Made by a program: the position numbers and the translations under genes. A stretch of DNA of 64,000 nt from Atriophallophorus winterbourni. Taxonomy: Eukaryota > Platyhelminthes > Trematoda > Plagiorchiida > Microphallidae. Location of the stretch: positions 1-64,000 of the forward strand of contig JACCGJ010010804.1 in NCBI GenBank assembly GCA_013407085.1. The letters are read 5' to 3'. This document shows, piece by piece, positions 32,890 to 45,183 of this stretch; within the stretch, counting starts at the first letter, position 1; every line of letters starts with the position of its first letter. The notes under the pieces were generated by a model, which was given only the letters and a program-made list of their open reading frames with translations, did no database searches and was not told the DNA's origin.

Positions 32890-35800
32890 GTAAGTTAGCC
32901 ATAATTGAACAGGACTAACATTATAAATATGTTTCGCACACGCAATAATAAATGCAAATGTTTATTATTGGTGCAAATGTTAACATTTCATTTTAGTAAT
33001 AAGTTATAAACATCTCATTCAACATTCACATATGTTTGTGTTTTTGAAGATCGCTAATATCGAAAAAGCAATTTGAATATTTTAGACACCGATTGACGTC
33101 CCTCATTGGATTATACGACCGCACCAACAAAACGAAGTAAATCCCATTAAATTAGTTAAGCTGTTTATCATTAAGTATCATTAAGTATATGTTTGCGCTC
33201 CGTTCACAGTTGAATGTCTACAACAATTATTTTTTTGGCGTGAGTCATTATTTTCAATCGAAAAAGAACAATCGGTTTTTGTATATTTTACATGCGTGAG
33301 CGTGAACCAAACAATTTTGAAATATGGGTTGAATGAATATAATTGAGAATCGTGCATAAATTTAAAAACCACTTGTTGGTAGCAAAGTTTTAATAATATA
33401 TTTAGTACTCTATAGGATCCATATTATCCCTTAATGGTATCACCAAATAACACGAACCTGCTATGCAATTGAAAAGCGTAAAAATACAGACACTTGCACA
33501 AGATTATTCTTTTGAACGAAGTTAAAATATTTTTATTAGAATGAACTGGATGTTATTTCCGGTTTAGTCATGGTCATACCAACTACGATTAAAATAAGAT
33601 GCGATGATATAGTATAACTCTCAATCAGTAGTAGTAAGCAGTCAGAAAATATCCGTCAAAATGATGTTGAATGTTTTCGAATGACCTAAAACAAGATCAG
33701 TCGATAAAATCGTTGTTTCAATCATCTACCTAGTTTGATACACTCTAAAACTCGAAAGATGGAACATATTCTGTGTTAAACATATTTTTTCAAGCAGTGC
33801 ATGGAAAAGAACAGGGTTAAATATAATTTACAAAATTTATAATTTAGTAAAAACCACGTCTATTTATCGATTGACATTTTCGTATGAAAACTGAGTAAAA
33901 TTCATTTTGTAAAAAAATTTCCAGAAATTAGGAAAAGAACGGGCAGAAACACGAGTGAGTGTGCAGAATCTTTGAACAAAAAGCATCGCTGGAAGTAGTT
34001 TTGTACCATTTTCGCACAGTAATCAATTTTGCTTCGAACCCACTACCTGATATTTAATGTTTCTCTTATGGATTCTTCGGCAAAATTATTCAGTCGGAAC
34101 GGAGAACAAAAGTTTGAAAATGATACATTTAATTTACACTTACCTAATATTTCTTTATTACCTATGTTGCCCCTAAATATGTGACATTAAACTTCGTTTT
34201 TAGCTGCCTAATTATTATTGGGTGAGTAAAATGTTCAAGAAATTCCGAAGAAAAACTCTCTCAACTCTCATTATCGCTAGCTTCATTAGAATTAGTCAAC
34301 GCGGTAGAATCAATTGCAAAACAAGTGTTATTTGATGATGTTCAAATGTTCGAGTAAATTATAATTGTGGTTTATTATTTATAATTTGGCATATTTTTAT
34401 TAATTAGCCGATGTATAACATCCGGAGAGCTTTCATCGTGAGTACATATTCAATTATCACTTTATACTTTCGGAAATTGTTTTTCATATTTTACTCTATT
34501 ATTTCATTATAATACCCCAAACTATAAATTCAATATTTTGACGCAGAAAAAAATTTCTACGCTCATCTTCACAAAAATGAAACGATTAAATATATCTATG
34601 TTCTATAACATTTCTGAGACAAGCATAGGCGGAATACAGCATTTCTCTCTGAAACGGCTGGAAACGTTGAGAAGTTCTGAAACTGTAGCGGATATGGGTG
34701 AGAGGTTGGAAATGATTACTTTAGGTCAATCCAGGTTCACCTTTGGCAGCCGGTAATCGGTCCAACTATGAGTACTTTACTCATTTCGTATTACATTTCA
34801 AATCTAATCAAAAATGTTCAGTCAGCCGAACCATCATATCGTTTTTAAACAGTGTGAAATAATAAAAATGTCAGTGCATATAGAATGACCGTTTGATAGA
34901 CTCGCTAAAATTATATTTTTGAATTTGTCCTGTTGGTAAATGATAAGCCCGAAAGATTATGATCATCAATTCACGTGCTCCCTTTGAATAAATCAACATG
35001 AATTAAAGACACGGACAACAAGGTTTAAAGGAACCATAGAAATATTAGCAGAAATAAGATCTATTTCCTAAAATTTGTATATCAAACGAATCGTGTTTCA
35101 TTAAGGTTGGGAGCGGACATATGCCTCCAACATTCGTGAGTCGAAACATTCATTAACCTGATTCAAATATGGCTTGTTTCATGTACTATTTGTTTATATG
35201 TCATTATTGACCGTTTTGCAGCACGAAGCCTTGTCGAATCCTCCGAACTATGTGAGTTGCATATATTAAAATCGCCGATAATAAATGACAGCTTAATCCG
35301 CACAATTAAATATGACACTCAGCAAATATGATTTGTGCATTTCAAAATCAGTTTAAGCAAAGAGTAATGCGAATACATCGAACATTTTAAATCAAACAGC
35401 ATGCAAATAAACTTCTATGAACATTTATGATATTTTTAAGATTAACTTATAACCGTTAATTCTGTGTTAGCGTTGCAGAATTTTTCTTCGGAAAAATCTC
35501 CGAAACTTCGTCCCGGCTGTCAATCATTATTTTTTTAAATATTTTATTCACAAATTTTGTTAAGACTATGAGAATGTAAGAAAGCAAAGTATTCATGACA
35601 GAGGATATATTCAGTTAGCATTCAATTTCAATTATTTAGCTGACAAAATAAATTTGAGGTCGGCATGTATGTGAAAAATTAAATGATATACAAAAACACT
35701 AATCAAGAGTATAATAAAATCGAAATGGTGAAGTATTCTTACAAGTCGATTGGAATATGTTTGGTACCGATCGTGTATTCATAATGCAAAGAAATTTGAG

Positions 35801-37400
35801 TGTAATCGGTTAGAGAACATTTTGGGTAATTCACCTTTATCCAGCGTTACGAACAGCTCTACAGATTCAACTGTAAGGACAGTTCGGTTGTTTACATAGG
35901 GCAGACTGCCAGGGAAATTCATACTAGGATCGAAAATCACCGATAGCGTGTCCAGCGACAGACCCAGGATTCGAGCGAATATCAATCCCTTATTCCTAAT
36001 TACGCATTGGTAGAGTATGATTTAGATACAGGACACAGCGTTGATCTAGACAATGTGGAAATATTGATACGCGGTATTAAACCGTATAGCAAACTCCAAA
36101 ATGCTGAGGCGGTGGAAAATATAAAGGTAGGTCGACTGGCGGTCCATAAGGTGGATGGGGCATGAATCTCCATAATCTGGTGCTCGGCACTGATGCGAAA
36201 GTAAATAGTTTTTATTCACTTTATACCTACCAGTTAATTAGATTTATGTTTTTCTTCAAAAATAGTTTAACTTTAGCACCGTTATTTATGCACGTTTACG
36301 CATGTGGGCCACTGTGTCAACCGACCTTGAACGTGTTCACCTTCATTAGATTGATGTGGATACACACTAGCAGGCAAATCGACCACTGATCTTGGTCATG
36401 CCTACGAGACGTGACACACGCTAAGCATACTAAATGTTGTTCAGCTGCATTGTTAAATCTGTGGTGGTGGGTTGACTGCTATTTAGTCATGTTTCTTCTC
36501 CTGACTATCACCATTTGTCTGACGAAGCTTCTGTGTCAAATATGAAACTTTACCCGAAACCTGCTCTAACCGATTGCACTCACATTTCTTTGCACAGTGT
36601 AGTGTCCTCTTTATTGTTGCGCTGAGAAATATACCGGAGCAGTTAAATATAGAGAACAAACCGTTTTTCGGACAGCAAATGCTCCTGTTACACGGAAGTG
36701 GATAAACAGCTCAGCTATTAAATTTGGATCATGTCCTCGGAGGAGATATCACGAGAAAACTCAACAATCAGTACAAAAATAACTAAACTGTGTTTCGGGC
36801 CAACATTTTTAATCGAGGTTGAATCCAGCAGCATTTACCACAAGTAACTAAAGGTTTCAAAGTAAGATTTTACCATCTTCATGGATTTACGAACATCGAA
36901 TTTCCGTAGGAAACTGATTTGAAGGCGACAGACGTTCGACTTAGTACTTCCACTCATTAGTAGAAGCTGTCCCACCAGGCCACACAGGACTGGAATTGCA
37001 CATCATGAGCTCAATTTTGTGGGGTTTAATGCAGCGCTACCCTTACGTGCATTTTGAAAATGGGAGCTTATTCCCCAAACCAATCTGACTGGCAACCTCA
37101 GTGAGTTGAATTTAAATTAATCAGAATTTTTATTTGAGAATCGAACGCGCATTTAATTGTAAAATGCTTATATGTGTGCATTCTCATCCATAGTCACTAA
37201 ATATTCTATAGGATGCAGATCGTTCTGCTTTTTAAACGAGTATAACCACCAACATTTGCAGGTTAATGAAAGCATATTACCCAGCTATGTGAGTCACATC
37301 GTTTCAAGTAAACATTTAATTGTTTCAGTTTCCCAAATCATGGTCACACCAGTACCAGTGTTATGCGAAAGACTGTGGATTGTATACTCAGCCTCAATGA
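32860..37400 (+). CDS. Gene C: micro-exon gene in phase 0, 3' part complete
   Basis: Exons are 32860-32889, 33925-33954, 34204-34221, 34408-34437, 35222-35251, 37262-37288 and terminal 37329-37400 (TGA at 37398-37400). All internal lengths are multiples of 3 (30, 30, 18, 30, 30, 27). Phase 0 is the only phase open in all of them: 32860, 34204, 34408 and 37262 have stops in phase 1, and 32860 and 33925 have stops in phase 2. AATAAA lies at 37414-37419. The encoded segments are rich in Pro, Tyr, Asn and His, with two Cys near the end (CYAKDCGLY). No start exon was found; it may lie between 32.4 and 32.86 kb, or these exons may be the end of gene A after an unseen phase-changing exon. A Penelope-like insertion splits the 35251-37262 intron. 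Confidence 0.7.
33925..33954 (+). CDS. Gene C micro-exon, 30 nt, phase 0-0 (KLGKERAETR)
   Basis: The acceptor is AAAAAAATTTCCAG and the donor is GTGAGT. Phase 2 has a stop. Confidence 0.72.
34204..34221 (+). CDS. Gene C micro-exon, 18 nt, phase 0-0 (LPNYYW)
   Basis: The acceptor is ACTTCGTTTTTAG and the donor is GTGAGT. Phase 1 has a stop. Confidence 0.75.
34408..34437 (+). CDS. Gene C micro-exon, 30 nt, phase 0-0 (PMYNIRRAFI)
   Basis: The acceptor is TTTTTATTAATTAG and the donor is GTGAGT. Phase 1 has a stop. Confidence 0.75.
35222..35251 (+). CDS. Gene C micro-exon, 30 nt, phase 0-0 (HEALSNPPNY)
   Basis: The acceptor is TTGACCGTTTTGCAG and the donor is GTGAGT. Its last bases plus donor (CTATGTGAGT) match those of exon 37262, suggesting exon duplication. 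Confidence 0.75.
35836..36200 (+). pseudogene. Penelope-like element, GIY-YIG endonuclease fragment
   Basis: The frame from 35872 reads CKDSSVVYIGQTAREIHTRI, then ENHR and a stop. This is the Penelope-type GIY-YIG domain, with the second half of the motif as VYIG and the catalytic Arg and His in place. In a shifted frame, 36010-36100 reads TGHSVDLDNVEILIRG, the next conserved block (GHxIDxDxVxIL). The upstream RT is absent. Confidence 0.8.
36430..36600 (+). repeat. Shared 3' tail, probably of Penelope-like elements
   Basis: GGTGGTGGGTTGACT...CTGACGAAGCTTCTGTGTC...GAAACTTTACCCGAAACCTG...TTGCACTCACATTT parallels 54285-54430. The GIY-YIG piece lies just upstream here, while at 54.3 kb the same tail follows an RTE fragment. 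That may be a separate insertion there. Confidence 0.6.
37262..37288 (+). CDS. Gene C micro-exon, 27 nt, phase 0-0 (VNESILPSY)
   Basis: The acceptor is CACCAACATTTGCAG and the donor is GTGAGT. Phase 1 starts GT TAA. NES is a possible N-glycosylation site. The next intron is only 40 nt. Confidence 0.75.
37329..37400 (+). CDS. Gene C terminal exon, 72 nt with stop
   Basis: It follows AATTGTTTCAG. Phase 0 reads FPKSWSHQYQCYAKDCGLY and a few more residues, then TGA. AATAAA 14 nt after the stop implies a very short 3' UTR. Two cysteines six residues apart could pair in a secreted protein. Confidence 0.7.
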   Translation, partial: FPKSWSHQYQCYAKDCGLYTQPQ

Positions 37401-37469
37401 GTCGAATTTAAATAATAAACATCTGTTATTGTGGCATCAAGCAGCATTTGAATGAAAAATGTGTATTTA

Positions 37470-37810
37470 TATGCATTTACATCACACACACACAACACAA
37501 CTAGTCTTGTGCTGTATGTACTCATTATGTACAGACAGTACGAACAGGATACGCTGGCTTATAAAATCGGAAAAATTGTAAAGATTCGAGCATGTAAGCC
37601 ATTGTCGAATGAAAACTCTTCAACCTACCTGTTTAATTACTTGTGCTATTACATATATTAATTGAGTGAAACCCATTGACACGAAACAAAAATTCGTATA
37701 TGAAAATATTTTCATCACACGCACCTTGGCTGGTTACGAGCTGTTTGCACCCATTATATAGGGACAGTACGATCAGTATCCTCACGCCTTGAAATTGTTG
37801 AAACATTGTA
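37470..37810 (-). repeat. Hammerhead-type repeat, decayed tandem dimer
   Basis: Two units start at about 37478 and 37711 (spacing 233). Each keeps the CA-rich lead, the GTGCTGTATGTACTCAT-like stretch and GGGACAGTACGATCAG. The ribozyme cores are mutated in both. Confidence 0.7.
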
Positions 37811-38879
37811 TACAAGTAGAGTTTGTAGTACGATTTTGAATAAAGAAAATAATACGAACCTGTGTTGCGACATATGTTTTTACAGATTGGACGTACCAGC
37901 TTTAAACAACAACGACTTACAAGCTCATATTGTTTTGTAATCAATTAAATTCATCTGGATATTCTTAACCCAACAGAACCATTTTAGCTAAATCTGTCAT
38001 GATTTCATAAAAAAATATTATGACATAATTATCAAAGTACTCTTCAGTATTTAAAGTTCTACATCGTTATGTGATTTGTAGTGCATATCTCAAAAAACTT
38101 CAAACATATAAATGATTTTTGATTCTTGAACCAAAATTATTATTACTACTAATTTATATGAATATGCAATCAAATTGAAATAATTATGCTGAATAAATCA
38201 GGAGGATTACATGCGAATGATGGTAAGTTGAAGTTTTTGCATCTTTCAAATGTCTAACTCTAAACAAGTGACTCATCATTGTGTCGTCGCATTGTATTGT
38301 TGGTCAAAAGCGATGGTTACGCAAAAGACGAATGAAAAACATGTCTAAGTTATAAAGGCAAATTAAACAAGCACAGCATTGGTAGGAATGCATGTCCGTC
38401 CTGGTTGTAACCTGGATCTGATTTGACAGTCGATTTCGTGCCAACAGTTACACTTCAACCATCGCCACACGGCTCGTGTAGCCAAATTGACAAATTGCAT
38501 ATAATTTGATTTCGGCTGACATTGTACAGCTTCTCATACTTCCAAAAATACTGTAATTGGAGCCGTTCTAAAGCAATTATTACGAAATTCAGAGTATTAG
38601 GATTTCGCAACTGTCGTCGTCTGTAATTTCGGGGATCCGTGCTTTTGTGTTGTGAGGTAGGCTGATGTTCTGCATATCATTCGTGATCAGCACTCATCGC
38701 TAATGAACATCACAGTTCCACATTATGAACTATTTTTACTTTTATTTTCAATATAAATGATATAATTTAAGATTAAACGTTCAAGAATTATGTTTGAATA
38801 AAGCAATTAACTTTACAATAAACACAATTTCGAATTATACGAACAAATGGATATATATATACATATATATACCTCAATT

Positions 38880-40900
38880 TCAGTCCTGCTTCGTAGTTTT
38901 AATTTATTGTGTTGAGAAGCTTTCTTCAGAACGAATATTGAATGTTCGTCCGATATATATTTAAGGTGCTATAAAAGAGAGAACCAATGACCATACTGAT
39001 AGGAGTAATCCAGTTCCGCAAAACTAGTGAATTGTAAATCAACACACAGAGCCAGGTATTTCACTCATTCGTACGCATTGTGTTCCGTCAGTTGTTGTGC
39101 CTAGCGCTACAAACGTACTCGAATTTTAGGACAACGCTTCGTGCGAATGGCAGTTTATAGACAACATTCTCTACAGCGGTAGGATCTGATGGAAGTATTA
39201 GGCCTAAGTTAGACGGTCGGTCTGATTTCCTCATACGAATTGATCCCGTAACATGGTTATAATTGAGTACGTAATCCAAGGCGGTTTGAAGTTGATAGTC
39301 AAGTGTCTCTTATGGATGATCATCCAGGCTCTGAAGCTGGGTAAGTTTAAAATCACCCATTATCAACATTTGAGTCTCATGAAGGGTTGTCGCAGCGCAA
39401 ACCGTGAATCAGTTTATTGTTTTGGTCAGGAGTTGCTGTTGGAGAAGTATAGATCATCCCGATAATGCTTTCGTATCCTGAAGTACTTGTCAGTGAGCGC
39501 CAAATTGTCTGCTATATCAATGGTCTATTCATTAATAATTCTACAGGTCAGCGACTGCTTGAATTAAAGTGATACTCCTGCTACATCAAGTAAACCGTCA
39601 CGCCATGATGGGAACGTGCTGGGAAATGCGAGTAGTTTGTCAGACAATGAGGTGTGGAACCACCTTTCTGTTAGAGCAACTTTATCCCGCATCGTTTCAT
39701 TTCAAATCTCGCTCAGTTCGATCAACTTGTTGATAAGGCCGTTTGCGTTGGTATAGATGCAATTGATCGTATTTTTCGTGAATTAAAACTATGGAGTCAC
39801 ACTTAGCAAGTTTGTTTTGGTTTGAGCTGTGGTAGTTACTTTTATCGATTGGGTGGGTGTGTTTCTTTGTTTGTGTTGATATTGCTTGAGTGACGGAATC
39901 GAAAATTGTGTCAGATTTTAGATTTTAATCTTAATCGATTTCGGATCTAGCGGCATTTGAATTATCCGTGTCATTGAAAACTTTCGTGGGTGTAAGTATC
40001 TCAATGTTTTCTCGTACTTTGACGCTAGGATCAGAAAGAAAAACCTGTTTTGTGAACTTATGTTTAAATGATTTCCACGTGCATCTTAGTCTATCGGCCA
40101 TGGTGCTATTTAAAAAGGCCACTTTCAGCGGATTTGAACAAACACCATTCTACTTCGGAGATCGTGGAAGACGGAAAATATCGACCGCAACTTCGTCGTA
40201 ATTGTTCATAATTTCTGATAAGCACCTCCACTGCTTTTGGCCGGGGCTAGTGCGTTCGTTAATGTGTGGAAGAATCACCAATGATTTCTGGAATCCCTAG
40301 TAAGACAAGACTACGGAGGAATGGTTTCCACGATCAGCGGTTGTGCAGTTTCTCTCGCACCATGGATTATCGGGGTAGACAAATTAGGTTGTTTCTGAGC
40401 TACTTCGTAGCATGTATAAGTTTTGCAATATATCTTCGAGATATGTTTCATTGTGTACAGTTCATTTAGGCAATTGTGGTCCGTCGTGGTGATGCGAATC
40501 ACGTTTTCTAGTAAGCCGATTCAATAAAGTGGACATAACATGATTTATTTTCATCATATTGCACAGGTAAAAACTCGCCTTATGATCGTGCTGCATTTGA
40601 GTCTCAAATTGTGAATTACTTGAATTGTGGAACCGGGCGTTTGACGATTATTTACAAATTTGTGGAGTTGGTTCCGATCGCTACATATGCTTCAACTTCA
40701 TCGCCCGAAACTCAATGATCTAGAGTTGCGTTGGCGTATGATTTCGTTGTTTGTGTCGGGTTTACGTGTTCTTCAGTTTGATATATGCGCTGGCTTCGGG
40801 AAGTCACGTTGGTGGGGCCATTATCGTTTACTTTGTTTTATGTTCACATTCGATGAGCGATATCTTCCTCAACTGCCAATAGACAACTAGCATTTAATGC
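38880..40900 (-). pseudogene. CR1-like element: endonuclease and linker, no RT
   Basis: The complement of 39279-39088 reads HVTGSIRMRKSDRPSNLGLI, then LPSDPTAVENVVYKLPFARS and VVLKFEYVC, the C-terminal part of a CR1 endonuclease with its SDRPS and catalytic SDH region damaged. Upstream, about 39690-39640 reads VALTERWF, the TETW motif region with a change. At 38886-38960 it carries the same linker block as 24240 (KKAS, NKLKLRSR). The part from 39.9 to 40.9 kb is probably ORF1 (a frame at 40122-39931 complement), but I recognise no domain. Confidence 0.65.
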
Positions 40901-41106
40901 ATGTTTGATATTTCAATACACTGGTTTCGTGTGAGCTTCTAACAAAGAATCAAGATTAAGTTCGAGTTTTGTATAACATGAATCGAGGTTGACAATTCGT
41001 GCCTTTGAAATTAGTGTTTACAGTTGCTGGGTCGCAGAGGCTTTGCGAAATGTCTGCTTTCGGAGCTGATGTAGCAAACCCCCATGATAAAATCGTCTTT
41101 TATTAT

Positions 41107-41147
41107 AATGTGTTGCTCACATCCCTATCCATTGTGAGCAACACATT
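41107..41147. repeat. Perfect 14-bp inverted repeat with 13-nt loop
   Basis: AATGTGTTGCTCAC (41107-41120) is exactly complementary to GTGAGCAACACATT (41134-41147). The same arm heads the variant repeat at 18630, so this is that repeat's terminus doubled back on itself. Confidence 0.85.
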
Positions 41148-41240
41148 TCTTTGGTTATCCATAATCGTCTTGAGTGCTTGACCAATAATCACTTTATGAT
41201 TCTGTGTTTGAACATCGTGGTTCGTTGTACGAAACCTATG
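41148..41240. repeat. Second piece of the variant repeat family
   Basis: CTTGAGTGCTTGACCAATAATCAC and TGTTTGAACATCGTGGTTCGTTGTACGA mirror 18800-18870 in reversed order and strand. A short relative lies at about 58049-58075. Confidence 0.7.
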
Positions 41241-41389
41241 TATGACTTGGGAACAAGTAGTATTTCGCGAAAGTGTCAGAGCGTAAAATTATTCCCGCTG
41301 ATCACGCTCGCTACGTGTCAAGTACATTGACATATGATAGCAATATTTTAAAAACACCACCTGAAATATGATCCAAAAAGTTCATTTGC

Positions 41390-41625
41390 ACGCATTTCCA
41401 TCACACACACACCACGACCGGTGTTTGCACTCATCAGGTAGGGACCGTAAGATCAAGATCCGCATGCGCTTGAAACATTAGAAAAATGGTATACAATATT
41501 GCTTGTATGCCATTGTTGATGGTACGACCAACCTGTTCAATCACATAAGGCCTTACTCGTGGATTCAAACTCAGTCTACAGTAGCATACAAGCGCAACTT
41601 GTTTACCATCTGAAATATATTTCAA
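41390..41625 (-). repeat. Hammerhead-type repeat with core deletion
   Basis: The unit has the normal flanks (ATTTCCATCACACACACACC, TCATCAGGTAGGGAC, GATCCGCATGCGCTTGAAAC), but the bases between ACCGGT and GTTTGCACTCATC, which carry GAAA and one arm of stem II, are deleted. It is inactive as a ribozyme. Confidence 0.8.
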
Positions 41626-44516
41626 TGCCATTTAGATTATCAACAAAACATGCAGGAGTGAAAACGGTATATGCGCAAACAACCGCAACATCCTAGTAAT
41701 CTGATTATCGTTTCATAGCAAATTATCTACGGGATTTGAGCTAATTAAAATGTGATGTGTAACACCGACCTGAAGAACTATAACGGCCTGAAAACGAGAA
41801 GAATATTTTCTACAGTTGCGTTCTTTTTTAGCATTATCTGAGAGTGAAAAATAAAATATCAAATTTGAGAATACCCGACAAAATCATCAAAAAATTGTAA
41901 AAATATTTTTTTGTATCGTTCGGTGTATTGTTTTTCACACAACCTTTCAAGCTGAATTAAAACAACAGTTTGATACTTTCAACTTTATTCCAGCCACAGC
42001 AACGAGACATGAGGTAGGTTCGTCGGTATTAGAAAGCCGGTTTTATTAATTTTTTTCTGGCGCATCATTTTTCTAGACCCGTGGCTTCCTAAGCACGAAC
42101 ATAAAATGAAGTTGACACTATCTTTTCGGGAACGAAATGATAAAAATCTTGTGATTGCTATGAGTATTGTTAATCTGGCGCACTTATTTAAATCCAAATC
42201 AAAAAGCAGATATTTATAAATTAAAACCTAGTCTTGATGTATTCAGTAGGAGAATGAAAAGGGATAATCGACATTCCATTAGCGGCCAAGATTCGAATCC
42301 TGTCGCGGTTCCGCAATTCATGGTGTCTGCTTAACACAGATTTGTACAAGATCATTAAACTTTTGTTTATGTCAAACTTCACACTATACCGTAGTAGGTA
42401 AAAAAATTAGTTGATGAAATATCTATGACAGCCTAGCACCTTGGCTAGAGGTTGAACTGATATTAGTCAACGAAACCGGAGATGTGCGTCCAACCTTTAT
42501 GTTGTGCAACAACTTGTATTGAATTTCTTAATAGTCATCTGTTTCGTGGTCTCTCTTTTATTGTGAGCTGTTTATCTCTTTTCAGTATCAGAGTCACTTT
42601 GCCGTTGCTTATTTTGCAAATAAGTATGATAAAAAACCAATCTATCATAAGTATCTTAACTTATTGAATATGGTAGTTTTTTACACCTTTTCAAAACATG
42701 GAATGTTTGGTGAACGTGCTTCGACTCTAATATTTCATTAAGCGAGGTATGATACATGATATCGCGTTATATCCCGGAAAACGTATACTTATTTCGTATG
42801 CAATTCACATTTAATTATTTGTGCAACAATGAATGCATAATTGAAATTAAACATAATTTCCATATTTCTTCTTTTAGCAGGTCGGCATAAAATAACTTCT
42901 TTCTTTAAATTTGCGTTACATGTTGACGAGTAGAAAATTAGCAATTATAATATTAGTTCAAAATGAATTATTTTACATCTATAGTGGGTTATTTGCACTT
43001 GAGCAGGCAAGAGCGGAAAATATCGAAAAGTGAGCGCAAAAAATTCAAACAAATGCAGGTTGTTGTATATGAGTAGTGACAGAGTGCGTATCATCGCATT
43101 AATTATACTTGATATTTGTTACCAAACCATGACAAATGCAATCCAGAACTATATGGTGTGCTATTGAATGTATCATTAATGATTAGGAACTAAAAGGCGA
43201 TTGCTTTATTGGTAAGAGTATATTGAAGTTAAATATTTCGTAAATAATAACTAAACCCATTATGTCTGTAATCACTGGTGGCCCAGTTGTGAGTAAGAGA
43301 GCATCACAAGCGATAATAAACTCGTTTATTCGCTTAATAAATGAATATCAAAAAGTCTGTACAGTAAACTATGCTCACATTAGGCGCCAGCGCTCAATGT
43401 TGATTGTTGCTCCATTGATAGTGCATTCATTTTCCAGACAACACTTCCCCTCCTTAAAAAGTTAAACGATTAAACAATGCGTTCAATCCTGAAGATGTTG
43501 AGTCGATTGTCTGTTTTGTTGTGAACATTTTGACGCAGTCTGTGTTGATTTTAAGTACATTAATGAGTGTGACTTCGAGCTTCAATTTTCAGTAATTACG
43601 GCGGGCCATCTGCGCTTCATGTATTGCATGACTGCTGGATTTGTTCCATCATTTGCTGATTCGTTGAAACATGATTGGCAAATGATCCAAGGACCGTGTA
43701 AAGATCGTGTTTATGTTTTTATCATTTTCATCCATTAATTTTGCAAATATTATTTATTATTCTGGCTTTTTGTTACTGTGAGCTTATTCTATTTGGCTGT
43801 AGTACATTTCTGATGTGGTTAATGAGCGGGATGCAAGTTGTACATCTGTTCGTCTACCATCTAGCAGTCTGTGCTGTAAAACTATTCCAAATCCATATTC
43901 AGGCATGTCTACTGCTGTTATCACTGTCAATACAGAATTATAATGCTCCACTAACAGGTCAGGCTTTAGAGTTTCCTTTATTCCTTCGAATAACCTCTGA
44001 CAACTGATTGATCATTTCCAATTTGAAGACTCTCTCAGTAGACCATTGAGTGGCAGTTGTAGTTAACCTTGAGTAAAAATTTGTGATGATTGTTCATTAA
44101 ATACAAAATGGACTGGTGTCGGGATTTTCTGTATGGCTTCTGTTTTTGACGGATCCAACCGTCAGCCAATACTATATAAGTTTCTGTAAAATTTGTAATA
44201 CGAAGCATATAGAATGAACACTTTTCGAAATTTCATTGTGTTCTAGAGTTTGATACAGCTGTTGTTATGTTATTTGCTATTCTAAAAGAAGTTTGCCATG
44301 AATGTCGGACGCATTCTTTGACACAATTTTTTTGTTGGACCAGCAATTCTACAATCCGGGCTTTGAATATAATTCGTTTATGTTTTGTACTGAACTGTCA
44401 GCTGATTGTCCTAAAATTGAGAATTAGCCATGTGAGGTATCGAATCTCTATATCAACTGCTGATGAAGATTGACGAATTCTTGTTCGAGTTTTGTTGTGG
44501 ACCAAAAATAAAACTC
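41626..44516. other. Intergenic AT-rich DNA
   Basis: Small frames (42482-42667, 43741-44007, 44267-44473 plus; 41985-42197 minus) have no recognisable family and no consistent splice phases. No gene supported. Confidence 0.5.
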
Positions 44517-44794
44517 TGCACTACACACAATACAATAAAAATGGATAGAAATCACTAAAAGACCAAAAGATCAAATGTCCAAAGAAAGATCCAGTGAAGT
44601 CCAAACATAGCGAGGTAATCCACACAGAAAAATCCAAGAGATGGAATCCAAGGTGCAGAAAGCGCCACCAAAAAGTATATTGTACAAGCAATAATACGAA
44701 TGATGTACGCTTGGACAAATAAACGAATATCCATAAAAGGCCAAAAGGTGTGTACAAAATATGGAAATACAAAGTGAAAGTAGTTAATTGCAAT
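44517..44794 (-). repeat. 3' LTR of the gypsy element
   Basis: About 278 bp, aligning throughout with 49037-49307: TGCACTACACACAATACA start, GCAGAAAGCGCC middle, ACAAAGTGAAAGTAGTT end. The two LTRs differ at many sites and by small indels, so insertion is not recent. Confidence 0.88.
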
Positions 44795-45183
44795 ACTCCC
44801 CCACCAGAACGTTAGTTAGGCTTGAGGAAAGGATAACGTACGCTCGAAATGTTCATGAGGTCACAGACTAAGCAAGACGTTTGGGCCAATGTATATGTCT
44901 ACCAGGTCGAGTTTGAACGGAGGTGGAAGGGACCGGAGGATTGGGATGAACATTGTGGAGGTAGGCACATGAGGACTATCACGCGGTTGTGATTGATGGA
45001 GTTGGAGGTTTAAGCTCAACGAAAGCTGGTTTCAGACGATCAATGGAAACCGTTTCACGTCGAATATTCATATCCAGAACTAAGTACTTAAGTTAACGCT
45101 CGAAAACTCTGTGTGGTTCATGATAGGATTGTTGAAGTTGTTTACAAACAGAGTCACGTCGCACAAAAACAAAATCACACGTA

